Source of the DNA: Paenibacillus mangrovi
GTDB lineage: Bacteria > Bacillota > Bacilli > Paenibacillales > Paenibacillaceae
Length of the DNA stretch: 64,000 nucleotides
Assembly: GCF_022898935.1 (NCBI RefSeq)
Contig: NZ_JALIRP010000005.1
Span: 62,001-126,000 of the forward strand
Direction: 5' to 3'
Shown here in pieces: positions 33,314-43,307 of this stretch. The first letter of the stretch is position 1. Every line of letters starts with the position of its first letter. A program made the translations under genes and the position numbers. The notes beneath the pieces are model-generated. The model was not told where the DNA came from, searched no databases, and was given only the letters and a program-made list of their open reading frames with translations.

Positions 33314-34513
33314 TTAATCTTTCTTTACAGCTGTATGGTCATGGATCACATCGGCGATAATGCTTACCGCTTGATCGATTTCTTCTTTGGTTACATACAG
33401 GTTCGGCAGCAGCCGAATCACGTTAGGTCCTGCAGTGATAAACAGCAGGCCGCGTTTTTGACCTTCGAGCACCAGCTCGCTCACCGGTTCAGCGCACTCA
33501 ATGCCGACCAAAAGTCCAAGGCCGCGAATCGCTTGAATATGCGGAATGCCCGCGAGCTTCTCTGTCAATTGCTCTTTCAGATAAGCTCCCATCTCAGCCG
33601 CGCGCTGTGGAAGCTGATCCTCCAGCATCGTCTCCATGGTGGCAATGATAGCAGCCGTCGCAATTGGCGTTCCGCCGAAGGTCGAGCCATGGCTGCCCGC
33701 GCTGAATGCATCCCGCAGGAAAGCCTTGCCGAGCATCGCTCCGGTCGGAAACCCGCTGGCGATCCCTTTGGCCAGGGTGAAAATGTCCGGCTCGATGCCA
33801 TAATGCTCATGCGCGAACAGTTTACCCGTTCGGCCCATGCCAGTCTGTACTTCATCAATAATCAGCAGCAGACCATTCTCCTTGCACAGCTCCTCTATCG
33901 CATGAACAAAGTCAGCTTCGACTGGAAGCACGCCGCCTTCTGCAAGCACCATCTCCAGCATAATTGCCGCCGTATTATCGGTAATGGCTGCTTTTAAAGC
34001 ATCGAGATCATGAAGCGGAACGCTTTTGAAGCCGGCAGGAAGCGGCAGGAAGCCGTCCTTTACTTTATCCTGGCCTGTTGCCGTCAGTGTTGCAAGCGTC
34101 CGTCCATGAAAGGATTGGACAAAGGTAATGATCTCGAAGCGCCCGTTGTTTTGAATCTTCTGATGATAACGACGGGCCAGCTTGATGGCGGCTTCATTCG
34201 CCTCGGCGCCGCTGTTGCAGAAAAATACGGCGTCTGCACAACTGTTCGCCGTCAGAAGCGAGGCTGCCTTTTCTTGATTCGGAATTTGGAACAGATTCGA
34301 CACATGCCACAGCTCATCAAGCTGGGCCTTCAACTTCGCGTTAACCTTCTCCGGCGCGTGCCCGAGATTGGTAACCGCAATGCCGCTCATGAAATCGAGG
34401 TATTTGTTGCCTTGGTCGTCCCACAGCCAGCTTCCTTGCCCTTTAACGAGGCTGATGGGATATCTCGCATAGGTCGGGAACAGCGAACTGGACTGTCCTG
34501 CTGGATTGCTCAT
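33314..34513 (-). CDS. argD: Acetylornithine aminotransferase
   Basis: A 399-residue class III PLP transaminase converting N-acetylglutamate semialdehyde to N-acetylornithine. Marks are FCNSGAEANEAAIKLARRYH (phosphate-binding), SFHGRTLATLTATGQ, LLIIDEVQTGMGRTGKLF (cofactor-ring aspartate) and FTLAKGIASGFPTGAML with the Schiff-base lysine near 245. The ATG at 34513 has GGAGTGATTACA in front; the earlier ATG at 34531 lacks a site. Third gene from the operon middle, between argB and argF. Confidence 0.95.
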   Translation of the reverse strand: MSNPAGQSSSLFPTYARYPISLVKGQGSWLWDDQGNKYLDFMSGIAVTNLGHAPEKVNAKLKAQLDELWHVSNLFQIPNQEKAASLLTANSCADAVFFCNSGAEANEAAIKLARRYHQKIQNNGRFEIITFVQSFHGRTLATLTATGQDKVKDGFLPLPAGFKSVPLHDLDALKAAITDNTAAIMLEMVLAEGGVLPVEADFVHAIEELCKENGLLLIIDEVQTGMGRTGKLFAHEHYGIEPDIFTLAKGIASGFPTGAMLGKAFLRDAFSAGSHGSTFGGTPIATAAIIATMETMLEDQLPQRAAEMGAYLKEQLTEKLAGIPHIQAIRGLGLLVGIECAEPVSELVLEGQKRGLLFITAGPNVIRLLPNLYVTKEEIDQAVSIIADVIHDHTAVKKD

Positions 34514-34553
34514 TGTAATCACTCCTGTCATTGAATTTATTTATTTGAAATAC

Positions 34554-35402
34554 TTATCTCACAATCCGAGTCCCAATCTCTTCGCCATGCAGTACGCGGC
34601 TCAGAACCTTCGGTTCGCTGCCGTTGACGATAACCACTTCCTGCACGTCCCCCTGTATGCAGCTAACCGCTGCTTTTACCTTGGGAATCATGCCGCCGTA
34701 AATGTCTCCGCTCGCGATCATGTCCTCGATCTGCTGCACCGTCACTACCGGTAGAACCTGCTTCTCGCCCTCGATTTCTTTCATGATGCCCGGCACATCC
34801 GTAACCACGATCATCCGGTCCGTTCCGAGATGCGAAGCTACCGCACCTGCTGCCGTATCGGCATTGATGTTATATCGCTGTCCGCTTGCATCCACACCAA
34901 CCGGAGCGATCACAGGTATGTATCCCATGGCCGTAATGCCTTGAATGATGTCCGACTGCACATGCGTCACATCGCCGACCCAGCCGACCTCCGATGCATT
35001 CGCTACAGGCTGAGCCTGAATCAAGGCCCCGTCAACGCCTGAAATCCCAAGCGCAAGGCCGCCGCTTTGCTGAATACGTCTCACAATCTGCTTGTTGATG
35101 CTGCCTGCAAGCACCATTTCCACTACATCCAGCACTGCTTCCGTCGTCCGGCGCAGACCGTTCACAAATTCAGTTTCGATCCCGAGCTTCTCCAGATTCT
35201 CGGAAATCGCCGGTCCGCCGCCATGGACGATCACAGGTTGAATGCCGGATGCCTGCAGCAGCTTCAAATCCTCAAAAAAAGAATCCGGCAGCGCCGCGAG
35301 CGTGCTTCCGCCACACTTCATCACAAAGCTGATCTCACCCGATGGGTTCGCAGCCGCATCCTGTTCCTTGTGATCCAATGTCTTCACTGCTCTCTCCCCC
35401 AT
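34554..35402 (-). CDS. argB: Acetylglutamate kinase
   Basis: An amino-acid kinase of about 282 residues that phosphorylates N-acetylglutamate, the second committed step. MKCGGSTLA (nucleotide loop), IVHGGGPAISENLEKLGIE, RVYNINAD-type segment RYNINADTAAGAVASHLG and GGMIPKVKAAVSCIQ are present. The arginine-feedback N-terminal helix found in some kinases is short or absent. Start choice: ATG at 35402, 11 bases after the argJ stop; a GTG at 35387 with GGGGGAG seven bases upstream is equally likely. The longer frame to 35504 overlaps argJ and is rejected. Confidence 0.93.
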   Translation of the reverse strand: MGERAVKTLDHKEQDAAANPSGEISFVMKCGGSTLAALPDSFFEDLKLLQASGIQPVIVHGGGPAISENLEKLGIETEFVNGLRRTTEAVLDVVEMVLAGSINKQIVRRIQQSGGLALGISGVDGALIQAQPVANASEVGWVGDVTHVQSDIIQGITAMGYIPVIAPVGVDASGQRYNINADTAAGAVASHLGTDRMIVVTDVPGIMKEIEGEKQVLPVVTVQQIEDMIASGDIYGGMIPKVKAAVSCIQGDVQEVVIVNGSEPKVLSRVLHGEEIGTRIVR

Positions 35403-35412
35403 TTCCGCTCTA

Positions 35413-36651
35413 TTACGTCCGGTATGCCGCATTAATGCGGACATAATCATACGTGAGGTCACAGCCCCAAGCCGTTGCTCGGCCTTCTCCGTGATGGAGG
35501 TCAATCACAATGCGGATGGTATCACCTTTCAGATATTTCAAAGCTTCATCCTCATCGAATACGACTGGACGCGAGCTTTCCAAAACAGAAATATCTCCAA
35601 TGTGAATATCAACGGTTTCCGGATTCACAGGCTCTCCAGCGCGTCCAACCGCTGCGATAATCCGTCCCCAGTTCGCATCAGCGCCGAACACTGCCGATTT
35701 CACGAGGCTTGAACCAATAATGGTTTTGGCAATTGCACGGGCGGACAAGTCGCTTACTGCGCCATTTACGTTAACCTCAACGAGCTTGGTTGCTCCTTCC
35801 CCGTCACGGGCAATCGCTTGAGCCAGCACTTGGCACACATAGGTGAATCCTGCTGCAAAACTAGCCCAATCCGGATGGGATGGAGTTAGCGTTTCATTAC
35901 CTGCCAGGCCGCTCGCCATAGTAATGAGCATGTCATTGGTGCTTGTATCTCCATCGACTGTGATCATATTAAAAGTTACATCCGTTGCCTGCCGCAAAAG
36001 CTGCTGCAGCGCGTCCGCTTCGATCACTGCGTCCGTTGTCATAAAAGCAAGCATCGTCGCCATGTTCGGATGGATCATCCCCGAGCCCTTGGCTGCCCCG
36101 GCAATGGTAATCCCTTTGCCATTCACTTCAACTGAGACGCAGGCTTCCTTTTTCACCAGATCCGTTGTGAGAATCGCCTGTGAGAAGTCCTCCGCACCGG
36201 AAGCTTCACTGGTAAGCCGCTGTGGTAGTCCGGCGATGCCAGCCGTTACACGATCCATCTTGAGCAGTTCGCCGATCACGCCCGTCGATGCAACGGCTAC
36301 ATCCTGCTCTGCAACGCCCAGATGGCGTGCTGCTTCCGCCCGCATGGTATAGGCATCGGCTTCGCCCTGCTGCCCTGTGCAGGCATTGGCATTGCCGCTA
36401 TTCACGACTACAGCCTGCAGTCTGCCGCTCTGCAGACTTTCGCGAGTTACCTTCAGCGGTGCCGCCTGAAACACATTCGTGGTGTATACAGCCGCTGCTA
36501 CAGCCGGCACTTCACACAAGATCGCGCCTAGATCATGGCGATCGGTTTTCTTAAGACCGCAGTGCAAGCCACCTGCGGAAAAGCCTTTTGGCGTTATAAT
36601 GGAACCGCCTTGTACGACGGTATATTTTTCTTGTCCCATAATGTTGTTCAT
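35413..36651 (-). CDS. argJ: Bifunctional ornithine acetyltransferase/N-acetylglutamate synthase
   Basis: A 412-residue precursor that cuts itself into two chains at the threonine of VASTGVIGELL (about residue 185); that threonine then carries the acetyl group. It recycles acetyl from N-acetylornithine to glutamate and can also use acetyl-CoA. VVVNSGNANACTG and MITVDGDTSTNDM are further family marks. ATG at 36651 follows AAGGCGCGGG; ATG at 36639 is a second option. It starts only nine bases after argC, so the two are co-translated. Confidence 0.95.
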   Translation of the reverse strand: MNNIMGQEKYTVVQGGSIITPKGFSAGGLHCGLKKTDRHDLGAILCEVPAVAAAVYTTNVFQAAPLKVTRESLQSGRLQAVVVNSGNANACTGQQGEADAYTMRAEAARHLGVAEQDVAVASTGVIGELLKMDRVTAGIAGLPQRLTSEASGAEDFSQAILTTDLVKKEACVSVEVNGKGITIAGAAKGSGMIHPNMATMLAFMTTDAVIEADALQQLLRQATDVTFNMITVDGDTSTNDMLITMASGLAGNETLTPSHPDWASFAAGFTYVCQVLAQAIARDGEGATKLVEVNVNGAVSDLSARAIAKTIIGSSLVKSAVFGADANWGRIIAAVGRAGEPVNPETVDIHIGDISVLESSRPVVFDEDEALKYLKGDTIRIVIDLHHGEGRATAWGCDLTYDYVRINAAYRT

Positions 36652-36659
36652 CCCGCGCC

Positions 36660-37727
36660 TTACGGATACACCGGTGTGTAGCCCAGTCCGAGATTCTCCT
36701 CCCATCCCATCATCAGATTCAGGTTCTGTATCGCTTGGCCAGCCGCGCCTTTGACAATATTGTCGATGACCGTAATAATCGTCACACGTCCTGTCCGTTC
36801 ATCTGCCGCAAACCCGATGTCGCAATAGTTTGATCCATATACTTCTTTGGTTGCCGGCCAAATTCCTTTATCCCGTACACGCACGAACGGACGGCCTTTA
36901 TAATACTGTCTGTACAGCTCCACAAAATCCTCGTTGTTGTACACGCCATTCATCTGGGCATACATGGTACTCATAATCCCGCGCGTCATCGGTACAAGCT
37001 GAGTTGTAAACGTGACGGTCACCGGCTCACCGGTCACCTGACCAAGCACCTGCTCAATTTCTGGGATATGCTGATGCTTATTCACTTTGTAAGCTTTAAA
37101 GTTTTCATTAATTTCCGCATAATGCGAAGTCAGGCTGGTACCGCGGCCCGCGCCGGATACACCGGATTTCGCATCGATAATGATGCTTTTCGGATCAATC
37201 CAGCCGGAGCTGATCGCAGGAATTAGGCCCAGCAGTGTTGCAGTCGGATAACAGCCCGGATTTGAAATGAAGTCCACATCCTTGGCTTCCTCACCAAAAA
37301 TCTCACACAGGCCATAAACAGCTTTCTCCAGGTAGCTCTGCTCCGGTGCCGGATGTTTATACCACTTCTCGTAAGTCCCGCCGTCCTTGATCCGAAAATC
37401 GCCTGAGAGGTCGATGACCTTCAATCCTGCTTCAAGCAGCCCGGGAACCAGCTTCGAGCTTACGCCTGATGGCGTTGCCGTGAAGACAACGTCTGCCTTA
37501 TCCGCGATTTCCGCTGCGTTGACTCCATCCAGATCGCGGACGATAATATCCGTTAAATGCGGAAAGCCTTCCGATATCGGCGTTCCCGCGCTTGATGATG
37601 AAATAACCGACGTAATTTCTGCAAACGGATGCGCCTGCAGCAAGCGGATCAATTCCACCCCGCCGTAGCCTGTCGAGCCGACAATTGCAATTCTGATCTT
37701 ACTGGTTTCCCCATATTCTCCTGGCAT
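36660..37727 (-). CDS. argC: N-acetyl-gamma-glutamyl-phosphate reductase
   Basis: A 355-residue NADPH-dependent reductase making N-acetylglutamate semialdehyde. The dinucleotide motif IAIVGSTGYGGVELIRLL begins near residue 13. The catalytic cysteine lies in FISNPGCYPTATLLGL near 150, with the histidine in HQHIPEIEQ near 215. ATG at 37727 follows GAGGGG; the frame extends 23 codons upstream without support. First gene of the argCJBDFGH transcript. Confidence 0.95.
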   Translation of the reverse strand: MPGEYGETSKIRIAIVGSTGYGGVELIRLLQAHPFAEITSVISSSSAGTPISEGFPHLTDIIVRDLDGVNAAEIADKADVVFTATPSGVSSKLVPGLLEAGLKVIDLSGDFRIKDGGTYEKWYKHPAPEQSYLEKAVYGLCEIFGEEAKDVDFISNPGCYPTATLLGLIPAISSGWIDPKSIIIDAKSGVSGAGRGTSLTSHYAEINENFKAYKVNKHQHIPEIEQVLGQVTGEPVTVTFTTQLVPMTRGIMSTMYAQMNGVYNNEDFVELYRQYYKGRPFVRVRDKGIWPATKEVYGSNYCDIGFAADERTGRVTIITVIDNIVKGAAGQAIQNLNLMMGWEENLGLGYTPVYP

Positions 37728-37781
37728 CCCCGTGTACCCCTCTCTATCACCTGGCTTGCATCGCTCTAATAAATATGTATT

Positions 37782-37810
37782 ATTATACGACCGCATTTAT
37801 ATAAATACAA
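37782..37810 (-). promoter_or_regulatory. Sigma-A promoter of the arg operon
   Basis: On the minus strand: TTGTAT (37805-37810), 17 bases, TATAAT (37782-37787). The A+T-rich stretch right after it (TAATACATATTTATTAG) could hold an ArgR site, but it does not match an ARG box well enough to claim one. Confidence 0.6.
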
Positions 37811-37910
37811 TACTTTTAAGTGAATTCCGTCTTGTCCCATCAGGGGTTTTTGGGAAAATATGAATAATGCAGTCATCCTTATAAACTTCGTTAGAAAATA
37901 TCTACAACAA

Positions 37911-37940
37911 AAAAAGACAGCGAACCATCTCGCTGCCTTC
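37911..37940 (-). terminator. Terminator of the yitT-like gene
   Basis: On the minus strand GGCAGCGA (37931-37938) pairs with TCGCTGTC (37916-37923), followed by TTTTTTTGTTG, 22 bases after the stop at 37960. Confidence 0.8.
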
Positions 37941-37959
37941 ATTCATACTGTTACGATCT

Positions 37960-38850
37960 TTAAGATTCCAATTTAAAACCTTCTCCAAGCACCTCATGCG
38001 TATTACTGATAATCACAAAAGCCTCGGGGTCTACAGCCCGTATCAGCGCCTTTAAGCGTGTCGTCTCACTTTGACCGATCACAACCATCAACACCGTGCG
38101 ATTGTCGCCTGTATAACCACCCTGGGCGTTTAGCTTCGTCAATCCCCGGTCAAGGTCATGCAAAATGGCTTCGCTGATTTTTTCCGTATGATTGGAAATG
38201 ATATAAGCCACTTTGGAATAGTTGAAGCCAAGCTCGACTGCATCAATGACCTTACCCGTTACATAGAGACCAACCAAGGCGTACAGTGCCTTTTCCAAAG
38301 ACAAGGTACACGCAGCTAAAGTAATAACACTCCCGTCCAGTAGGACGATACATGCAGAGAAGCTGAGTCCACTGTACTTTTGTATGACTTGAGCGAGGAT
38401 TGTCAGACCTCCGGTGGATCCTCTGCCGCGGTACACAATACCGATGCCGAGACCTACGGCTATTCCTCCATAGATGGAAGCAAGCAGTGGATTATCTGTA
38501 GGGATCGGCCAGTCTTTGGTGAGAAATACGAACAGAGGCAAAATCACACTGCCAAGCAGCGAGCGAAGACCATAGTTTTTGCCAAGCAGTAGGATACCAA
38601 GTACAAAGAGCGGGATATTCAGAGCCCACTGGGTAAATGCAGGTTCAAGACCGAACCAAGCCTCTACCAATACGGAGATCCCGGATACGCCGCCGGAAGC
38701 AATGCCATGAGGCAGGAAGAACAGATTAAAGCCTACTGCAATAATCAATGAACCGATGACGATAAGAACGGTATCCACCAGATGGCGAATCGGGCCGGTT
38801 GGCGGAATAATGGGAGCCTTTCTGCGGCTCGGCGTTGTGACTTGAGACAT
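37960..38850 (-). CDS. YitT-family membrane protein (DUF161/DUF2179)
   Basis: A 296-residue protein with about five N-terminal membrane segments (first: VDTVLIVIGSLIIAVGFNLFF) and the family motif GIASGGVSGISVL near 50. A second glycine-rich motif is RGRGSTGGLTILAQ near 140. The C-terminal cytoplasmic DUF2179 domain is SKVAYIISNHTEKISEAILH with GGYTGDNRTVLMVVIGQSET. Members are common in Firmicutes, often in several copies; function is not established. Single gene between the arg operon and prfB. Confidence 0.88.
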   Translation of the reverse strand: MSQVTTPSRRKAPIIPPTGPIRHLVDTVLIVIGSLIIAVGFNLFFLPHGIASGGVSGISVLVEAWFGLEPAFTQWALNIPLFVLGILLLGKNYGLRSLLGSVILPLFVFLTKDWPIPTDNPLLASIYGGIAVGLGIGIVYRGRGSTGGLTILAQVIQKYSGLSFSACIVLLDGSVITLAACTLSLEKALYALVGLYVTGKVIDAVELGFNYSKVAYIISNHTEKISEAILHDLDRGLTKLNAQGGYTGDNRTVLMVVIGQSETTRLKALIRAVDPEAFVIISNTHEVLGEGFKLES

Positions 38851-38933
38851 CTTTCATTTCTCTCCTTGATTTCATATTCTCTTGATATTTGATGAGGTCA
38901 TCCGCTCTTTATAAAAAAGTGCCTTGACGCCAA

Positions 38934-39010
38934 AAATTCCTACACAACAATGTAGAGTGAACGAGAGGAAAAACAATTCTTCGTTCAATCTATATAGCGT
39001 GTAGGAATTT
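38934..39010. repeat. Large nested inverted repeat after prfB
   Basis: AAATTCCTACAC (38934-38945) is exactly complementary to GTGTAGGAATTT (38999-39010). Inside, TGAACGA (38958-38964) pairs with TCGTTCA (38980-38986). On the minus strand the structure follows prfB closely and is itself followed by TTTTT, so it may end the transcript. It is larger than an ordinary terminator and could be a small palindromic element. Confidence 0.6.
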
Positions 39011-39018
39011 CATAGGTT

Positions 39019-40132
39019 TTATTCGGTATCCACTTTAATCTGGCTGCGCAAAAAGCCGTCGATGAATGGATCCAGATCTCCGTCCATCACAGCGCCGACA
39101 TTGCCGGTCTCCACTGAGGTACGGTGGTCCTTTACCATACTATAGGGATGAAACACGTAGGAGCGAATCTGGCTGCCCCATGCAATGTCCGACTGTTCTC
39201 CTCGGATTTCATCCAGTTGTTTTTGTTGTTCTTCGATTTTGCGCTCATACAATTTGGAACGGAGCATCGTCATCGCACGCTCGCGGTTCTTAATCTGTGA
39301 ACGTTCGTTCTGGCAGGTTACCACGACGCCGGACGGCAAGTGGGTAATCCGTACGGCCGAGTCCGTCGTATTGATGTGCTGTCCACCCGCGCCGCTGGCC
39401 CGGTAGGTATCAATCTTCAGATCCTCCGTTCGGATCTCCACATCGGTGTCCTCGGTAATTTCCGGTACGACATCGCAGGATACGAATGAAGTATGGCGCC
39501 GTCCTGACGAGTCAAAAGGCGAGATCCGTACCAACCGGTGCACGCCCTTCTCGGCTTTAAGATAGCCATAGGCATTAAAACCTTTGATCAGCAGCGTGAC
39601 GCTCTTGATTCCCGCCTCGTCACCAGGCAGATAATCGAGAACTTCAACCTTGAAGCCACTTTTCTCCGCCCATCTCGTATACATCCGCAGCAGCATTTGT
39701 CCCCAATCTTGTGACTCGGTTCCACCTGCCCCCGGGTGCAGCTCCAAAATGGCATTCATTTTATCATAAGGCTGATTCAGGAGCAGATCGAGCTCGAAAT
39801 CATCAAGCTTTTTCTTGAGGCCCTTCACTGCTTCGGCGATTTCGTCAAAGAGCGACTCCTCCCCTTCTTCGTCCGCTAGCTCAGCCATCATGGACGTATC
39901 GTCATATTCCTGCTGCAGCTTCTCGTATTGGTCTACGGAAGACTTGACCGCGTTCATTTCTGCGATTACAGCCTGCGCCTTTTCATTGTCGTCCCAAAAA
40001 TCTGGCGCGGACATCTTCTCTTCAAAGTTAGCGATCATTTCCTGCTTAAGGTCTAAGTCAAAGAGACCCCCTAAGGTTAGTTAATTTGGTTGCGATTTCT
40101 CGCAAATCATGCTTGATGGATGGATCGATCAT
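39019..40132 (-). CDS. prfB: Peptide chain release factor 2 with programmed +1 frameshift
   Basis: Release factor that ends translation at UGA and UAA, about 370 residues after frameshifting. A short first frame starts at ATG 40132 (GAGGTGAGGG upstream), reads [20 protein letters not shown] and stops at TGA (40058-40060). The site is AGGGGGTCTCTTTGAC: an internal Shine-Dalgarno-like AGGGGG, the slippery CTT and the TGA, exactly the autoregulatory arrangement known from Escherichia coli and Bacillus. Reading resumes one base later as DLDLKQEM. The second frame has the stop-codon-recognition tripeptide SPF ([12 protein letters not shown]) and the hydrolysis motif GGQ ([12 protein letters not shown]). 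Low RF2 level lets the ribosome shift, restoring RF2. Confidence 0.96.
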
Positions 40133-40332
40133 GAACTTTCCCTCACCTCTTTATTGACATAAACTCCCTTAAAGAAGGGAAGCACGTGCAGAAAACTTTT
40201 CCGCGCCGCCGCATCCTTCGTTCAAGGGAGTCTGGTTCCGCACCTGCAAGAGGCGCAGCTTATATCCTTACATGGCTTTTGGCTGCAATTCAGCCGCATG
40301 TTATACTATGCATTTTCCTGCGAAAGCTACAA

Positions 40333-42837
40333 CTATTCTTGACCATGGCAATGTTTATATTTTTTGCCGCTGCCGCAAGGACAAGGATCGTTGCGACCGA
40401 TTTGATCGCCAACGTGCACCGGTTTTTTCTCAGCAGGTTCACCGTTGGTAGTCACTTGGCTTTCTTCTATCACCGACTGGCGTTCCTGGTTCGCTTCGAT
40501 ATGAGCCTTCATCACATATGTGGCCACTTCTTCCTGAATGCTGGCCGTCATCTCGTTGAACATTTCAAAGCCCTCGAACTGGTATTCACGGAGCGGATCG
40601 GTACCGCCGTAAGCACGGAGGTGGATACCTTGACGAAGCTGATCCATCGCGTCGATGTGGTCCATCCACTTGCTGTCTACGGAACGGAGTACGATAACCT
40701 TCTCGAACTCGCGTACAAGCTCGGAGCCGATTTTTTCTTCGCGTACGTCGTATTTGGTCTTCACTTTTTCGAAGATGTAATCTTCCATATCCTGAACTTC
40801 TTTACCCCATAGCTCATCGCGTGTCACAGCACCTTCATCCAGCAGCTTGCTGTTCACATAATCGGCAACCTCTTGGAGTTCCCAGTTCTCAGGAATTTCG
40901 TCCGAGCAGTGAGCTTCGACCACGCGGTCGATGACCGGTTTGATCATGTTCATAACGATATCCTTGATGTTCTCAGATTCCATAATTTCGCGGCGTTGTT
41001 TGTATATAATTTCACGCTGCTGATTCATGACATCGTCATATTGGAGAACGACTTTACGCAGATCGAAGTTGTTGCCTTCGACGCGTTTTTGCGCGGATTC
41101 GATCGCACGGGTAATCATTTTGCTCTCGATCGGCTGGTCTTCTTCAAAACCGAGACGGTCCATCATGTTGAGCACGTTGTCCGCACCAAAACGCTTCATC
41201 AGCTCATCCCCAAGGGACAGATAGAACTGAGTGGAGCCCGGGTCGCCTTGGCGTCCCGCACGTCCGCGAAGCTGGTTATCGATCCGGCGCGACTCGTGGC
41301 GCTCTGTACCGATGATGTGCAGACCGCCGAGATCCGAAACACCGTCACCCAGCAAGATATCCGTACCGCGGCCCGCCATGTTAGTGGCGATCGTAACAGC
41401 GCCCGCCTGACCGGCACCGGAAATGATTTCGGCCTCTTCGGCATGGTATTTGGCGTTCAGCACCTGGTGTTTGACACCTTTGCGCTTCAGCATATCGGAG
41501 ATCAGCTCGGAGTTTTCAATGGAAACCGTACCGACCAGAACCGGCTGGTTCTTTTTGTGGCGTTCCACGATTTCCTCAACCACAGCCTTGAATTTGCCAT
41601 TCTCGCTCTTATAGACCACGTCCGCCATATCCGCGCGTTGGTTCGGTTTATTCGTAGGGACCTGGAGCACTTCCAGTCCGTAAATTTTCTTGAATTCTTC
41701 TTCCTCGGTCTTAGCCGTACCTGTCATGCCCGCTAGCTTGCGGTACATCCGGAAGTAGTTCTGGAACGTGATGGTAGCGAGCGTCATGCTCTCGTTCTGA
41801 ACCTCAATGCCTTCCTTCGCCTCGATCGCCTGGTGCAAACCATCGCTGTAACGGCGGCCTGCCATCAAGCGGCCTGTAAATTCGTCGACGATGACGACCT
41901 CGTCCTCTGTCACGACATAGTCCACATCGCGGCGCATAATCACATTCGCTTTCAGCGCTTGTACAATGTGGTGGTTAAGCGTAACATGAGCGTGGTCGTA
42001 CAGGTTCTCGATGCCAAAAGCGCGCTCGGCTTTCGCCACACCTTTTTCGGTAAGCGCTACGGATTTGACCTTGATATCAACTGTGTAATCCTCTTCCACC
42101 TGCAGCTGCTTCACAAAACGGTCAGCCACGTAGTAGAGCTGCGTCGATTTCTGAGCTTGTCCGGAAATGATCAGCGGCGTACGGGCTTCATCGACCAGGA
42201 TGGAGTCCACTTCGTCAATCGTACAGAAGTACAACGGACGCTGAACCATCTGTTCTTTATAAAGCACCATGTTATCACGCAGGTAGTCAAAACCGAACTC
42301 GTTATTGGTACCGTACGTAATATCGCATGCATAAGCGATTTGTTTATCAGCATGGTCCATGCCGTTCAGGTTGACCCCGACCGTCATGCCCAAAAATTCA
42401 TAGATTTGGCCCATTTCCTGGCTGTCGCGCTGTGCAAGGTAATCATTGACCGTGACCACATGCACGCCTTTGCCCAGAAGAGCGTTCAGATATACCGGAA
42501 GCGTACCGACAAGGGTTTTACCTTCACCGGTCTTCATCTCCGCAATACGGCCCTCGTGGAGCGCCATACCGCCGACCAGCTGTACATCATAGTGTCTTTT
42601 ACCAAGAACACGTTTGGACGCCTCACGGACGGTCGCAAACGCTTCAGGAAGCAGTTCGTCCAGTGTCTCGCCTTTTTCGATGCGCGCACGGAATTCTTCT
42701 GTCTTGGCTTTTAGCTGCTCATCCGAGAGCTTTTCGAAATCCGGTTCTATTTTGTTAATTTGCTCGACCGTCTTCATCAGACGTTTGACATCACGATCAT
42801 TCGTGTCGCCAAATATTTTTTTAACTAGTCCTAGCAT
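40333..42837 (-). CDS. secA: Preprotein translocase ATPase SecA
   Basis: An 834-residue motor that pushes secretory proteins through SecYEG. Walker [10 protein letters not shown] is at 101-109, DEVD at 208-211, and motif [15 protein letters not shown] near 495. The helical scaffold/wing region follows, then a C-terminal zinc-binding tail [12 protein letters not shown] that contacts SecB-like partners or phospholipid. Length is normal for Firmicutes. GAAAGGGG precedes the ATG. Downstream is prfB, the usual Firmicute neighbour. Confidence 0.97.
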   Translation of the reverse strand: MLGLVKKIFGDTNDRDVKRLMKTVEQINKIEPDFEKLSDEQLKAKTEEFRARIEKGETLDELLPEAFATVREASKRVLGKRHYDVQLVGGMALHEGRIAEMKTGEGKTLVGTLPVYLNALLGKGVHVVTVNDYLAQRDSQEMGQIYEFLGMTVGVNLNGMDHADKQIAYACDITYGTNNEFGFDYLRDNMVLYKEQMVQRPLYFCTIDEVDSILVDEARTPLIISGQAQKSTQLYYVADRFVKQLQVEEDYTVDIKVKSVALTEKGVAKAERAFGIENLYDHAHVTLNHHIVQALKANVIMRRDVDYVVTEDEVVIVDEFTGRLMAGRRYSDGLHQAIEAKEGIEVQNESMTLATITFQNYFRMYRKLAGMTGTAKTEEEEFKKIYGLEVLQVPTNKPNQRADMADVVYKSENGKFKAVVEEIVERHKKNQPVLVGTVSIENSELISDMLKRKGVKHQVLNAKYHAEEAEIISGAGQAGAVTIATNMAGRGTDILLGDGVSDLGGLHIIGTERHESRRIDNQLRGRAGRQGDPGSTQFYLSLGDELMKRFGADNVLNMMDRLGFEEDQPIESKMITRAIESAQKRVEGNNFDLRKVVLQYDDVMNQQREIIYKQRREIMESENIKDIVMNMIKPVIDRVVEAHCSDEIPENWELQEVADYVNSKLLDEGAVTRDELWGKEVQDMEDYIFEKVKTKYDVREEKIGSELVREFEKVIVLRSVDSKWMDHIDAMDQLRQGIHLRAYGGTDPLREYQFEGFEMFNEMTASIQEEVATYVMKAHIEANQERQSVIEESQVTTNGEPAEKKPVHVGDQIGRNDPCPCGSGKKYKHCHGQE

Positions 42838-43307
42838 GGTTAACCCCTTTCACGCAAAACAAATGGTTAAATTAACTTCAAGAAATCAGGGTTATCAACA
42901 AATGAAATCGGGTCCGGGGATCCAACCTCACAGACATGTGCTGGATGATTGGATTCGTGCGCGAACCGATTCATACAGAAATGTGGGTGATCTGCTGAAT
43001 GAGATATATCCGGACAAAGAATCGACTCCATCCAGACAAAAAATAACTGTTTGAAGTTAATTCGTTGAAATATACATATTAAATCCTGAAAATGATGTTT
43101 GCATAAATTGTAACAGTTTGTAAAGAAAGCCGCAACAGTGCGGATGACAATGCACACGCGGTTTTTGGGCTCTATTATCTATATACGCAAGAAGAGCCCA
43201 ATCCGTTGCAGGATATGGGCTCTTTTTCATTCATTTGAGTAATTAATTATTGCATAATCATGAAAATTGTACCTTCAGAATGTGAAGCCCGCTTCATACG
43301 AATCTGA
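42838..43307. other. Gene-free region between hpf and secA
   Basis: No convincing coding sequence on the transcribed strand. It holds the secA promoter (not clearly identified) and three alternating copies of TGGGCTCT/AGAGCCCA at 43166-43223. A plus-strand frame from 42836 to 43054 has no ribosome binding site. Confidence 0.5.
43166..43226. other. Alternating TGGGCTCT/AGAGCCCA repeats able to form two exclusive hairpins
   Basis: TGGGCTCT (43166-43173), AGAGCCCA (43193-43200) and TGGGCTCT (43216-43223). The middle copy can pair with either neighbour. On the plus strand the second hairpin ends in CTTTTTC like a terminator; on the minus strand it stands after hpf and before secA. Confidence 0.5.

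Noticed and set aside
37741..37800. ARG box for ArgR in front of argC
   Set aside because: The sequence is A+T-rich but does not match an ARG box clearly enough to distinguish it from chance.
40873..41736. Plus-strand frame of 287 codons opposite secA, and similar frames at 41833-42714
   Set aside because: Shadows of secA without start signals or motifs.
42836..43054. Plus-strand frame between secA and hpf ending near a terminator-like hairpin
   Set aside because: No ribosome binding site, begins on the secA start codon region, no family recognised. A small real gene cannot be fully excluded.
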